NCBI GenBank assembly: GCA_948470565.1
Contig: CAOKPF010000009.1
Location: 1 to 37,287, forward strand
Reading direction: 5' to 3'
From: an uncultured Clostridium sp.
GTDB lineage: Bacteria; Bacillota; Clostridia; TANB77; CAG-465
DNA length: 37,287 nt
The notes below the pieces were generated by a model, which saw only the letters and a list, made by a program, of their open reading frames with translations, did not search any database and had not been told where the DNA came from. Below, piece after piece: positions 1 through 8,291 of the stretch; the stretch's first letter is position 1; each line of letters starts with the position of its first letter. Both the position numbers and the translations under genes were made by a program.

Positions 1-56
1 ACATAGAAATTTTTTTAGTATTCTATTTTTCACACTATATTTTTAGCTATTTTTCC

Positions 57-77
57 ATTACATTTCTGTAATATTTT
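57..77. terminator. Weak hairpin followed by T-run
   Basis: ATTACA (57-62) and TGTAAT (67-72) pair across a 4-nt loop and are followed by ATTTTTATTTC. The 6-bp stem is short and AT-only, so this may be the tail of a gene left of the window or chance. The rest of 1-233 has no plausible gene. Confidence 0.25.
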
Positions 78-174
78 TATTTCATTTTTATTACATATAT
101 TTTTTACTACCCGTGAATGGTAACTACTTATGAACTGTAAAATAAATTATTTTTAATTTTTTGTAGGAATTTGT

Positions 175-203
175 TTGCAAGAAATTAAATTATATGTTAT
201 TAT
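175..203 (+). promoter_or_regulatory. Candidate sigma-A promoter of the cation exchanger gene
   Basis: TTGCAA (175-180), a 17-nt spacer and TATTAT (198-203) sit 30 nt before the start at 234. The spacing is ideal, but in DNA this AT-rich a -10-like match is cheap. Confidence 0.4.
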
Positions 204-233
204 ATTATATATAATTAGAACAAAGGAGAAAAT

Positions 234-1202
234 ATGATATATAATATTTTATGTATAGCGATAGGCTTTGCAGCACTAATCGTTGGAGCTGATTTGCTTG
301 TTAAGGGGTCAAGTGGAATTGCTAAGAAATTTTATATACCAGAAATTATAATAGGACTTACAATAGTATGTGTTGGAACGTCCTTACCTGAACTTATGAT
401 AACGGTAAATTCAGCAATTAAAGGACATACGGATCTTATTATATCAAATGCAATAGGAAGTAATATTTGTAATATATTATTAATCTTAGGATTTGTCAGT
501 ATAATTAATCCAATGAAAATTGAAGAAGATGTAAAAAACATACATATACCTATATCTATAATAGCAACACTTCTAGTATTACTTATGGGAAATGGACTTT
601 TTGGTTATTCACAACAAAATATAGAAAGAAAAGAAGGAATATTTTTACTTTGTTGTTTTGCAATTTATTTTACCTATCCATTAGTAATAGCAATAAGAGA
701 TATTGTAAAAAGTAAAGATGTAAAAAAGGACTTGAAAAAAAGGAAAAAAATTAGCATCGTAACATGTGTAATTTTAATTATAATAGGTGCAGTTTTATTA
801 AAATTTGGTGGAGATTTAGTAGTTGATTATAGTGTGATAATTGCTAGTACTTTTGGAATTTCTGAATCAATTATAGGGCTTACAATAGTAGCAGTTGGTA
901 CAGCATTACCAGAACTTGTTACATCAATTGTTGCTACAATGACAAAAGATACAGATATTGCAATAGGAAATTTAGTAGGTTCTAGTATATTAAATATATG
1001 TTTAATTTTAGGTTTAGGTGCAACAATAAGTCCATTACCATTTTCAAGTAATATTAATGATATATTTATTGTTTCAACATTATCATTATTTTTGTTATGG
1101 ACATTTTGTCATACAGGAAAAGATAAAAATTGTATTTCAAGAGTAGAAGGAATTATAATGTTTTCACTCTATATACTATATACAATAAAATTATTTGTAT
1201 AA
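234..1202 (+). CDS. Calcium/sodium antiporter, CaCA family (YrbG type)
   Basis: A 322-residue polytopic membrane protein, probably exchanging Ca2+ for Na+ across the cytoplasmic membrane. Both inverted halves of the CaCA fold are visible. The first alpha repeat carries GLTIVCVGTSLPE followed by NAIGSNICNILLILG. The second carries GLTIVAVGTALPE followed by GNLVGSSILNICLILG. The acidic residue of each xxLPE motif is the family's ion-binding Glu. A charged cytoplasmic loop (about residues 160-178, rich in Lys) separates the halves, as expected. The length fits bacterial YrbG-like proteins. The start has AAGGAG at 223-228, 5 nt upstream. It is monocistronic, with its own candidate promoter and a shared terminator downstream. 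Ion preference cannot be read from sequence. Confidence 0.92.
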   Translation: MIYNILCIAIGFAALIVGADLLVKGSSGIAKKFYIPEIIIGLTIVCVGTSLPELMITVNSAIKGHTDLIISNAIGSNICNILLILGFVSIINPMKIEEDVKNIHIPISIIATLLVLLMGNGLFGYSQQNIERKEGIFLLCCFAIYFTYPLVIAIRDIVKSKDVKKDLKKRKKISIVTCVILIIIGAVLLKFGGDLVVDYSVIIASTFGISESIIGLTIVAVGTALPELVTSIVATMTKDTDIAIGNLVGSSILNICLILGLGATISPLPFSSNINDIFIVSTLSLFLLWTFCHTGKDKNCISRVEGIIMFSLYILYTIKLFV

Positions 1203-1237
1203 TTTAGTTTTGCAGCAAAAAGGGGATTAAAAATAAA

Positions 1238-1275
1238 AAAATCATTGAATTTACATATGTATTTTCAATGATTTT
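1238..1275. terminator. Bidirectional terminator between convergent genes
   Basis: AAAATCATTGAA (1238-1249) pairs perfectly with TTCAATGATTTT (1264-1275) across a 14-nt loop, with A-tract and T-tract flanks. It can serve the exchanger gene (+) and the reverse-strand gene ending at 1318. Confidence 0.7.
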
Positions 1276-1317
1276 GTAGTTATAGGTTAAAATAATATCA
1301 CTTTTTCTATCACTTTA

Positions 1318-1701
1318 TTAGACTGTACCTTTTAAATCATTATTTGAGTTATTCAAATAACCGCCTAATGAATAGTAAAAACTAGATATACATCTTTCTA
1401 TCTCATTACTAAGAATATCGATATTTGCTTTACCATATTTTATAAAATCAGGTATAAGAGTTTCACATTTTAACATAGTTTCATTAAATTCTATAAGTGA
1501 TGTAGAAAGATATGAATTTACCAAATTTAATTTTCCCTCATCATATTCAGATAAATATTTTGCAGCTATTATTAATACATGAAGTCTAAACGAATTTGAA
1601 TCCATTTTCCCTTGTTTAAATTCATCTATATAATTTACTAGTTCTGTAATGCATTCTATAAATATATCTTTTATTTTTATTTCATAAGTAAATCTTTCCA
1701 T
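1318..1701 (-). CDS. Unrecognised 127-residue cytoplasmic protein
   Basis: I do not recognise this protein. It has no signal peptide or membrane segment, looks mostly alpha-helical, and is acidic in its middle (EYDEGK). It starts MERFTYEIKIKDIF. The start is well supported: the complement reads AAAGGAG at 1714-1708, 6 nt before the ATG at 1701. The reverse-strand gene starting at 2378 ends 99 nt upstream of this start, so the two may be separately transcribed. The hairpin at 1238-1275 ends it. A real gene is likely from the ribosome site and uninterrupted frame, but no function can be given. Confidence 0.65.
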   Translation of the reverse strand: MERFTYEIKIKDIFIECITELVNYIDEFKQGKMDSNSFRLHVLIIAAKYLSEYDEGKLNLVNSYLSTSLIEFNETMLKCETLIPDFIKYGKANIDILSNEIERCISSFYYSLGGYLNNSNNDLKGTV

Positions 1702-1799
1702 AATACTCTCCTTTACATAAATTAGTAACAGTATTATATCACATTATGTAAAGCTATGTCAATTAAAAATATAAAATTATGTAAAATTTACTACTGCTT

Positions 1800-2378
1800 T
1801 TAGTAATTAGATATATCATCTATATTTAAATACACTTTTCCATTTATATCTATTACCCAAATATTTTTGTTTGATATATAATATTTTGTGTCTAACTTAT
1901 CAAAATTTATTTTATAATATTTTATATTGCCATCATTTATAGCTATTATATCTTTTAAATTTGATGGATAATATTTTATATCTTCTGATGATTTATAAAT
2001 TGTTAGTTTGTCTTTCGTAGTAAGATTTGTGGCTTGCTTTTTTGCTGATTGAGTTGCAATATAAAATTTTATAACATTTTGTAGTGATGACTGCTCTTGA
2101 ATAAGTTTAGCAGTTTTTACAGTTTTAAGAGATGCAGAAATGTCTAATGCTTCAGCAAAAAAAACTTTGATTGATGTATATATACCCGATATTATTGTTG
2201 TTGTTATAATTATTGTTAATACAGAAATAGCAAATTTCTTTTTATAATCAATTTGCCATGCTTTTACTGTTGAATATATTGTAAGTATTAATAAAATAAT
2301 ATTTAATACTAATCCCCATATTGGAATAAAACTTGTAAAAATTGATATAAGGGATAAAATGAATAAAACTGTTAGCAT
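1800..2378 (-). CDS. Membrane protein with pilin-like outer domain
   Basis: A 192-residue protein with three hydrophobic stretches in the first 75 residues (about 1-17, 19-42 and 49-72) and then a soluble domain. The soluble part begins with an amphipathic helix (AKLIQEQSSLQNVIKFYIA) and continues into a strand-rich segment containing YYPSNLKDI and IWVIDINGKVYLNI. That order, a long helix followed by small beta strands with VIDINGKVY near the end, recalls the globular domain of type II/IV pseudopilins, but no prepilin cleavage site is present, so this is only a resemblance. The start has GAGGTGG just upstream on the reverse strand. Function unknown. Confidence 0.6.
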   Translation of the reverse strand: MLTVLFILSLISIFTSFIPIWGLVLNIILLILTIYSTVKAWQIDYKKKFAISVLTIIITTTIISGIYTSIKVFFAEALDISASLKTVKTAKLIQEQSSLQNVIKFYIATQSAKKQATNLTTKDKLTIYKSSEDIKYYPSNLKDIIAINDGNIKYYKINFDKLDTKYYISNKNIWVIDINGKVYLNIDDISNY

Positions 2379-2488
2379 ATTACCACCTCATGTAAAGCAG
2401 TATATCATAATTTATAAAAATAATCAAATAAAATAAACTAGTTTCTAAAATTTATTTATAAAAATATAATGTAATGGGTGGTGATAAA

Positions 2489-2617
2489 TTGAGAAAATCA
2501 AAATGTAACCAAAATCATGTAGCACAGACAACAGTGCAAAATAAAACTACTTTTAGAAAAATTTTAGAATTGGAGAGGATTTCGAATGAAATTGCATTTT
2601 TAAGGAGGAGGAGATAA
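2489..2617 (+). CDS. Possible 42-residue peptide coupled to VanW gene
   Basis: A TTG start at 2489, preceded by GGGTGGTG (2477-2484), opens a 42-codon frame ending TAA at 2615-2617, one base before the VanW start at 2619. It begins (M)RKSKCNQNHVAQTTV and ends IAFLRRRR; the Arg run is encoded by the VanW ribosome site itself (AGGAGGAGGAGA). The near-overlap suggests translational coupling. The TTG start, small size and lack of any known homologue leave it doubtful. It might also be the decayed N-terminal part of a longer VanW protein. Confidence 0.35.
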   Translation: MRKSKCNQNHVAQTTVQNKTTFRKILELERISNEIAFLRRRR

Positions 2618-2618
2618 T

Positions 2619-3068
2619 ATGATAATTTCAAGTGCAACTACTAAATTTAAGCCATATGAAACTAATAGAAATACAAATATTGAAATAGCAAGTAATAAAA
2701 TAAATGGTGTGATTTTAAAACCAGGAGAAACATTTTCATTTAATAAAATTGTTGGTGAAAGAACTGAAAAAAATGGATTTAAAGAGGCAACATCTATTGA
2801 TAACAAAAAATTAGTAAAAAGTATTGGTGGAGGTATATGTCAAGTATCTACAACACTTAATATGGCAGTAAAAAAAGCAGGACTTGATATTATTGAAGTT
2901 CATATTCATTCAATTCCAGTACATTATGCCAAAAGAGAAGATGAAGCATCTGTTTCTTGGGGAGAAAAAGATTATATATTTAAAAATAATAAGACTTATC
3001 CAATTAAAATTAATTCCAAAATAAATAAAACTAATAGTAGTATAACAGTAAGCTTAGAAAAGGTATAG
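2619..3068 (+). CDS. Short stand-alone VanW-domain protein
   Basis: A 149-residue protein that is almost entirely one VanW domain. Conserved features are NRNTNIEIASNKINGVILKP, GETFSFNKIVG, the Cys-containing GGGICQVSTTLNMAV, and HIHSIPVHYAKREDEASV. Family members such as YoaR normally have a signal or membrane anchor and a peptidoglycan-binding region before VanW; here these are absent, so the protein is either cytoplasmic or an N-terminally trimmed relic. AGGAGGAGGAG directly upstream makes the ATG at 2619 secure. VanW occurs in some vancomycin-resistance clusters but its biochemical role is not established, and nothing else here belongs to a van cluster. A strong hairpin follows. Confidence 0.8.
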   Translation: MIISSATTKFKPYETNRNTNIEIASNKINGVILKPGETFSFNKIVGERTEKNGFKEATSIDNKKLVKSIGGGICQVSTTLNMAVKKAGLDIIEVHIHSIPVHYAKREDEASVSWGEKDYIFKNNKTYPIKINSKINKTNSSITVSLEKV

Positions 3069-3092
3069 AAGGTTAAGTATATTTTTTTATAA

Positions 3093-3125
3093 ATTTAGCT
3101 ACTAAAAATATTTTAGTAGCTAAAT
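3093..3125. terminator. Strong bidirectional terminator
   Basis: ATTTAGCTACTAAAA (3093-3107) and TTTTAGTAGCTAAAT (3111-3125) form a perfect 15-bp stem with a 3-nt loop. It sits between the converging VanW gene and the reverse-strand HD-GYP gene and probably ends both. Confidence 0.8.
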
Positions 3126-3135
3126 ATGTAATTTT

Positions 3136-4155
3136 TTAAGTTATATTTATTATTTCTTGAACGATATCAATATTATCATTTATTGTTTTTATAAAGTTAT
3201 CTGTAAGATTTGTATCAAATTGTGTCCCCCTATTTCTATTGATTTCATTTAAAGCATATTCAATAGATGATTTTTCTTTGTAAGGTCTTTTTGCTGTAAT
3301 AGCATCAAAGCAATCGCATAATGCAAGAATTTTTGCAAGATATGGGATTTCATTACCATTTAGTTTTTCAGGATAGCCTTTTCCATCTATTCTTTCATGA
3401 TGATATAAAATTATAGGGATAATATCATTAAACATTTGAGATACACTCAAAATATTTGCTCCTGTAACAGGGTGAGACTTTATAACTTCATATTCTTCAT
3501 TTGTAAGCACAGTTGTTTTTAATAAAATGCTATCTGGTATACCAATTTTTCCAATATCATGAAAATAACCAGCATTTTTTAAAAGTTCAACATCTTCTTC
3601 TGGTAAATTCAAACTCTCTCCAAAAAGTTTAGCATATTTAGATACTCTTATAGAATGACCTTCGGTATAGTGATCTTTTGCACCAACAGTATTTAGCAAA
3701 ACTTTTGCAAAATCTATTACATATTGTTCTAATCTTAATCCCATACTTTTTATTCTATTTAATTGCTCTATATATTTTATACCACTTTGAATTAGTAAAA
3801 CAAGTTGTTCAAAGTGCGAGTTTTTTTCAAAATATGCTTGTATATCTAAATTTTGCATAATTTCTATTGAAGGAGTTAAGTCTTTGTGCATGGACATAAG
3901 AATAATATATATTTCTTTATCAAATTCGCGTACTAGTTTAACTATTCTATCTCCTTGTACAGGTGACATTAAGTAATTTACTAATAATATATCATATTTT
4001 TCAGATTTCATAGCTTCAATTGCAGAAACTGGTTCTGTAAAGGGATAAACTGTATGTCCATATTTACTTAGGATAATGCTTAGCATATCCATAAGATTTA
4101 CATCATCATCAATTATTAATATTTTAGCATTAGTATTCTTTTTTGTTTCATCCAT
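3136..4155 (-). CDS. Receiver-HD-GYP protein with Asn at the phosphoacceptor
   Basis: A 339-residue two-domain protein. Residues about 9-130 are a CheY-like receiver: the acidic pocket is intact (IIDDDVN), as are the switch Ser (LMSM) and Lys (FEKN), but the phosphoacceptor position reads ILLVNYLMSP, so the usual Asp is Asn60. Residues about 150-320 are an HD-GYP phosphodiesterase with FHDIGKIGIPD and HHERIDGKGYP intact, the signature of c-di-GMP hydrolases (some act on other cyclic dinucleotides). I start at 4155 (MDETKK), preceded on its strand by GGTGATT; the longer frame to 4218 opens with TTG and has no ribosome site. It is divergent from rel and no kinase is adjacent. The output is probably a c-di-GMP hydrolase not switched by ordinary aspartyl phosphorylation. 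Confidence 0.88.
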   Translation of the reverse strand: MDETKKNTNAKILIIDDDVNLMDMLSIILSKYGHTVYPFTEPVSAIEAMKSEKYDILLVNYLMSPVQGDRIVKLVREFDKEIYIILMSMHKDLTPSIEIMQNLDIQAYFEKNSHFEQLVLLIQSGIKYIEQLNRIKSMGLRLEQYVIDFAKVLLNTVGAKDHYTEGHSIRVSKYAKLFGESLNLPEEDVELLKNAGYFHDIGKIGIPDSILLKTTVLTNEEYEVIKSHPVTGANILSVSQMFNDIIPIILYHHERIDGKGYPEKLNGNEIPYLAKILALCDCFDAITAKRPYKEKSSIEYALNEINRNRGTQFDTNLTDNFIKTINDNIDIVQEIINIT

Positions 4156-4351
4156 AATAATCACCAATAATAGTATATCAAACAAATAGATAAAATTCAA
4201 TGGAAATAAAAAAATCAATGAAAAATTATCTATATATTATTAATACAATTTTAATTTTTAATCGTAAATAAAATTAATATAGGTTGGTATTATTTTAGAT
4301 TATTTTTATATAAATTTGTTCTTAAATTATATATTTTTTATATATTTTTGA

Positions 4352-4381
4352 TTGACTTATCAGTAGTATATGATATATAAT
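4352..4381 (+). promoter_or_regulatory. Candidate promoter of the rel operon
   Basis: TTGACT (4352-4357), an 18-nt spacer and TATAAT (4376-4381) lie about 65 nt before the rel start. The remainder of 4156-4447 is AT-rich with no gene and holds the divergent upstream regions of the HD-GYP and rel genes. Confidence 0.55.
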
Positions 4382-4447
4382 ATATTTGTAAAAATATAAC
4401 AATTAAAATATCTGCAAAAATTTATTAAATATTAACCATAAGGAGGG

Positions 4448-6601
4448 ATGCTTATTAATACGATTTTTGATAGATCATTGGAAATATTAGATAATGAACA
4501 TATAAAATATGATAAAAGTAAACTTAGTGAAATTGCAAAGTATTGTTCAGAAAAATATACTAATCAAAAAAAAGGTGCAATAACAGTTCAAGATTATGTA
4601 CTAGAGGTTGCAAATGAAGTGTCAAAATTAAGATTAGATGATATTTCTGTATATGCATCACTTTTACATGGAATTAATTTTTGTAGTAAAGAAAATGAAA
4701 AAAATATAAGTAATAAATTTGGCAAAGAACTTGCATCAATTGTGGATACAGTGGATAAATTATCTGACTTTAATTCAAAGAGTGATAAAAATAATGAAGG
4801 AATTCGAAATATGTTTATGGCAATTGCAAAAGATATAAGAACAGTAATTATAAGGCTTGCAGATATATTAGTAGATATGAGGCATATTTCTTCGATAGAA
4901 GATGAAAAAACAAGGTATATGATGGCAAAAGAAGTTCTTAGTATTTATGCACCAATTGCCCATAGACTTGGAATGTCTCAATTAAAATCGGAGTTAGAAG
5001 ACATATCATTTAAAGTAATTTTGCCAGAAGAATATCATAATATAAAAATTCAGATTGATAACAAGAAGAAAGAAAGAGAAGAATATATTGAAAATAGAAT
5101 TAATGACATTAAAATTACATTGTCAGAGCAGGGGATAAATGCACATATTTATGGGCGACCAAAACACTTTTATAGTATATACAAAAAAATGAAAGAGAAA
5201 AACTATAAAATAGATGATTTATTTGATTTGCTTGCAATACGTATTATTGTAAATTCTATAAAAGATTGCTATAATGTTCTGGGAATTGTTCATGATATGT
5301 ATAAACCAATGCCAGGACGTTTTAAAGATTATATAGCAGTTCCTAAAACTAATGGTTATCAATCGCTTCATACGACTGTTTTTGGAGAAAATAGTAAACC
5401 ATTTGAGATACAAATTAGAACTTGGGATATGCATAAAGTTGCAGAAAATGGTGTCGCTGCTCATTTTTCTTACAAAGAAAAGAATAGTCAAATAAGTGAG
5501 TCTGATAAAAAAATAGTTTGGCTAAAAAAAGCGCTTGAACTGCAAAAAGAACTTGGAAGTAATAATGAAGAACTATTTAATTTAAATGGTGAAATTTTTG
5601 GTGAAGAAGTTTATGTGTTTACGCCAAACGGAGATATAAAAGCATTCCCTAAGGGAGCTACAGTAATTGATTTTGCATATTCAATACATCAAAAAGTTGC
5701 AGAAAAAATGTCAGGAGCAAAAATTAATTACAAAATTGTACCAATTAATACTAAACTTCAAAATAGTGATGTAATTGAGATTATTACATCTAGTAAGTCA
5801 TCAGGACCTAGCGTTGATTGGTTAAAAAATGTGAAAACAACTAGCGCTAGAAATAAAATTACAAGTTATTTAAAAAAGCAGGGGAAAGTAGAAAATATTT
5901 CTAAAGGAAAAGAAATATTTGAAAGGTATCTAAAAAAACAAAAAACTCCAAAAGAGATATTACTAAAAGATAAATATATTAATTATATGTTAAAAAAGAG
6001 TAACTTTAACACTTTAGATGAATGTTATGAAAATATAGGTTTTGGTTCTATTTCTGTGTTAAAGATAATGAGTAGATTAAATGAGGCAGTAAGACAAGAT
6101 ACTAAGAATTTAGAATGTAATTTAATTGATAAAAATATAGAAAAAAAGAAAAAGTTAGATAATAGTAACTTAGTAATTGTTGATAAAATAGAAAATTGTA
6201 AAGTTCAGTTTGCAAAATGTTGTACACCAATACCAGGTGATGAAATTATAGGATATATAACTCATTCAAACGGTGTTTCAGTACATGAAAAAAATTGTTG
6301 TAATTTAAAAAATTTAGATGGAAATAGAATAATAAATGTTAGTTGGGTGGAAAAAGAAGGAGTATCATTTATCGCTAAATTGTATGTTAAGGCAAATAAT
6401 AGAAATGGTATTATAGCAGATATTATAAATTGTTTAAAGGAAAATAAAGTTAGTATTCAGGAGATGAATAATAAAATTACATTAGATAGAGAATGTATAA
6501 CATATATAGTCTTGAATATTGAAAATTCAGAAAATTTACAACGTATAATAAGAAATTTAAAAAAAATAGATAGTGTTTTTGAAGTAAAAAGAGTAAAATA
6601 G
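4448..6601 (+). CDS. relA: Rel/RelA-family (p)ppGpp synthetase with degenerate hydrolase domain
   Basis: A 717-residue long RSH protein controlling the stringent response. The synthetase domain is intact: RPKHFYSIYKKM, DLFDLLAIRI, GRFKDYIAVPKTNGYQSLHTTV and FEIQIRT. A TGS domain (VYVFTPNGDIKAFPKGAT), a Cys-rich region (FAKCCTPIPGDEI) and a C-terminal ACT domain (about 640-717) follow, so ribosome sensing should be kept. The N-terminal HD domain is broken: where bifunctional Rel proteins have IIHP this has VQDY, and LLHDVVEDT is LLHGINFCS, removing metal-binding His and Asp. Hydrolysis is therefore unlikely. The RFKD motif usual in bifunctional enzymes remains, implying derived loss. Oddity: AGGAGGG directly abuts the ATG, giving almost no spacing; ATT at 4454 would be at normal distance, or the ATG is used weakly. 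First gene of a run to ung. Confidence 0.95.
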   Translation: MLINTIFDRSLEILDNEHIKYDKSKLSEIAKYCSEKYTNQKKGAITVQDYVLEVANEVSKLRLDDISVYASLLHGINFCSKENEKNISNKFGKELASIVDTVDKLSDFNSKSDKNNEGIRNMFMAIAKDIRTVIIRLADILVDMRHISSIEDEKTRYMMAKEVLSIYAPIAHRLGMSQLKSELEDISFKVILPEEYHNIKIQIDNKKKEREEYIENRINDIKITLSEQGINAHIYGRPKHFYSIYKKMKEKNYKIDDLFDLLAIRIIVNSIKDCYNVLGIVHDMYKPMPGRFKDYIAVPKTNGYQSLHTTVFGENSKPFEIQIRTWDMHKVAENGVAAHFSYKEKNSQISESDKKIVWLKKALELQKELGSNNEELFNLNGEIFGEEVYVFTPNGDIKAFPKGATVIDFAYSIHQKVAEKMSGAKINYKIVPINTKLQNSDVIEIITSSKSSGPSVDWLKNVKTTSARNKITSYLKKQGKVENISKGKEIFERYLKKQKTPKEILLKDKYINYMLKKSNFNTLDECYENIGFGSISVLKIMSRLNEAVRQDTKNLECNLIDKNIEKKKKLDNSNLVIVDKIENCKVQFAKCCTPIPGDEIIGYITHSNGVSVHEKNCCNLKNLDGNRIINVSWVEKEGVSFIAKLYVKANNRNGIIADIINCLKENKVSIQEMNNKITLDRECITYIVLNIENSENLQRIIRNLKKIDSVFEVKRVK

Positions 6602-6609
6602 GGGGAATT

Positions 6610-6831
6610 ATGGAAGAAAATAATATTAAGGAACAAAAATTATTTGAACAAACAGAAAATGGAAAGAATATATTATGTCAAATTATGCTTGGGGGAATTA
6701 TATATTATATAGATGAAGATCAAACTATATATACAAAAGATGAAAAAGGTTTTCATGAGGTTAAAAATGAAAGTATAAAGTCTGATATAATTGATATTAT
6801 ATGTCCAAAAAGTATGGATAATATTAGATAG
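6610..6831 (+). CDS. Unrecognised 73-residue protein in the rel operon
   Basis: A small acidic soluble protein starting MEENNIKEQKLFEQ, with a strand-like core (LCQIMLGGIIYYIDEDQTIY) and ending SDIIDIICPKSMDNIR. I do not recognise the family. It begins 8 nt after the rel stop, with GGGGGAA in that gap as the ribosome site, and the first large paralogue begins 13 nt after its stop, so it is co-transcribed and probably coupled. Two Cys residues are present but no zinc-finger spacing. Confidence 0.7.
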   Translation: MEENNIKEQKLFEQTENGKNILCQIMLGGIIYYIDEDQTIYTKDEKGFHEVKNESIKSDIIDIICPKSMDNIR

Positions 6832-6844
6832 AGAGAGGATATAA

Positions 6845-8200
6845 ATGAATAATAAATTTAAAGAATATGATTACTTAGATTATAGTGAACGTTGGCAAGT
6901 AAAAGGATATCCAAAGGAATATTACAATATGTTAAATGAATATTTTTCTAGAAAAAAGTATGACTTGGATTTAAGAATGAGAGATATTTCGACTCAAGTA
7001 AATCGTTTAATAGCAAATATAGACAGAATAGAATATGTAAATTTTGATAAAGAATATCCAAAGTATAAAAATACATTAGGATTGTGCCTATTTGAAGGTA
7101 AAAAGATTTGCCTTAATAAAAAATATTTAAATATGAATAAGAAAATAAATCTTTTTAGTGTACTAGCTCATGAAATAGATTACGCAGTTATGTATGAACC
7201 ACAGTATGGAATATTAGGTATGCATTTAGATTCAGAAAATGAGGGAACTATGCTTGATGAAATAGTGGCAGAATTAAAAGCAAATAGATTAACTAATAAT
7301 AATAGATGGATAGATAAAAATAAATTTATAGTAAATGCTTGTCAATATTATGATACAGTATTTATGGGAACAGCACTTGCTAGTGCTGTTGGAATGACTG
7401 AAAAAGAATTTTTAAGCATAGCAGATAGTGGAAGATATGAATTTGATGAAATTATGTCACAAAAATTTGTAGATAAAAATGAATATTATAATTTAATGGA
7501 AGTTTTTATTAGAAATTCTGATATAATTCATTCTTGCTGGTATGGAAATTTAGATAAAAATATTGCTGTAAGATTAACTAAAGATGATAGAAGTTATAAT
7601 ATAAATGGTGCATATAAAAATATAAAGACTGTAATGTATAGAATGTTAGATTTAAGGATACAAAAAGATATATTAAGTAATCTTAAAATATCACAATCAA
7701 GAATGGTAGATTATGTAAAAAAAGTAAAATATGATTATGAAAAATTAGAAGCAAATTTAAAGTTTGGTGTAAAAGCTTTAGGAATAAAGTTAAAAGATGA
7801 AATTTGTTATCCTGAAGCGAATTTGAAAGATAGATTAAAATTTATAAATTTAATTGCAAATAGTATGAATAAACTAAAAAATAAAGAAAAATTAATGCAG
7901 TATGCAAGTTCTGATAATTTAACATTATATGATTATGAAACTAGAGAAAATACACAAAATGATCAACTAATTAATTTGTTTAAAGAATTAGAACCAGAAA
8001 TTAATATTGAACAAGATGACTTTTTTAAGTCAAAATCAGTTCCATCTTATATACAAAAAGAGTTCCTTGATACTGAGGGAATTGATAGTTGGAATAATTC
8101 AAATTTACAAAATGATATAAATAGCATATATCGTAGTAATACAAATATATCATTTGATAAGAGTGTAGCAAAAATAAAAGAGAAGTTTATAAAGTCATAA
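6845..8200 (+). CDS. HExxH-type paralogue 1, active-site motif degenerate
   Basis: A 451-residue soluble protein, first of three tandem relatives. The shared N-terminus (YDYLDYSERWQVKGYPKEYY, then MLNEYFSRKKYDLDL) is followed by a metallopeptidase-like helix. Here that helix reads LAHEIDYAVMYE: His109 and Glu110 are kept but the second zinc His is Tyr113. A conserved downstream helix DEIVAELKANRL keeps a Glu that could be a third ligand in the other copies. Next comes GTALASAVGMTEKEF, shared by all three, and a variable C-terminal half (LDLRIQKDILSN is also conserved). There is no signal peptide or membrane segment. AGAGAGGA precedes the ATG. I do not know the family; this copy is probably not a working peptidase and might be a partner of the other two. 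Confidence 0.75.
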   Translation: MNNKFKEYDYLDYSERWQVKGYPKEYYNMLNEYFSRKKYDLDLRMRDISTQVNRLIANIDRIEYVNFDKEYPKYKNTLGLCLFEGKKICLNKKYLNMNKKINLFSVLAHEIDYAVMYEPQYGILGMHLDSENEGTMLDEIVAELKANRLTNNNRWIDKNKFIVNACQYYDTVFMGTALASAVGMTEKEFLSIADSGRYEFDEIMSQKFVDKNEYYNLMEVFIRNSDIIHSCWYGNLDKNIAVRLTKDDRSYNINGAYKNIKTVMYRMLDLRIQKDILSNLKISQSRMVDYVKKVKYDYEKLEANLKFGVKALGIKLKDEICYPEANLKDRLKFINLIANSMNKLKNKEKLMQYASSDNLTLYDYETRENTQNDQLINLFKELEPEINIEQDDFFKSKSVPSYIQKEFLDTEGIDSWNNSNLQNDINSIYRSNTNISFDKSVAKIKEKFIKS

Positions 8201-8237
8201 AAGTGAATTACTTAAGATCTTAAAAACTGTCGAATAT

Positions 8238-8275
8238 AAAATTACAAGTAATTACTTTGTAATTTTAATCTTTTT
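8238..8275 (+). terminator. Intercistronic hairpin with T-run (partial terminator)
   Basis: AAAATTACAA (8238-8247) pairs with TTGTAATTTT (8257-8266) across 9 nt, followed by AATCTTTTTT. It lies in the 91-nt gap between paralogues 1 and 2 and could attenuate transcription or protect an mRNA end. The stem is AT-rich, so termination would be incomplete. Confidence 0.45.
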
Positions 8276-8291
8276 TGAAAAGAGGTAGAAT

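Noticed and set aside
2619-3068. Vancomycin-resistance cluster
   Set aside because: Only a VanW domain is present; no ligase, dehydrogenase, dipeptidase or VanRS pair nearby.
4156-4218. Hydrophobic N-terminal leader on the HD-GYP protein
   Set aside because: It would start at TTG without a ribosome site; the ATG at 4155 has GGTGATT and begins right before the receiver domain.
6845-8200. Paralogue 1 as an active zinc peptidase
   Set aside because: The second His of HExxH is Tyr113, so a standard zinc site cannot form.
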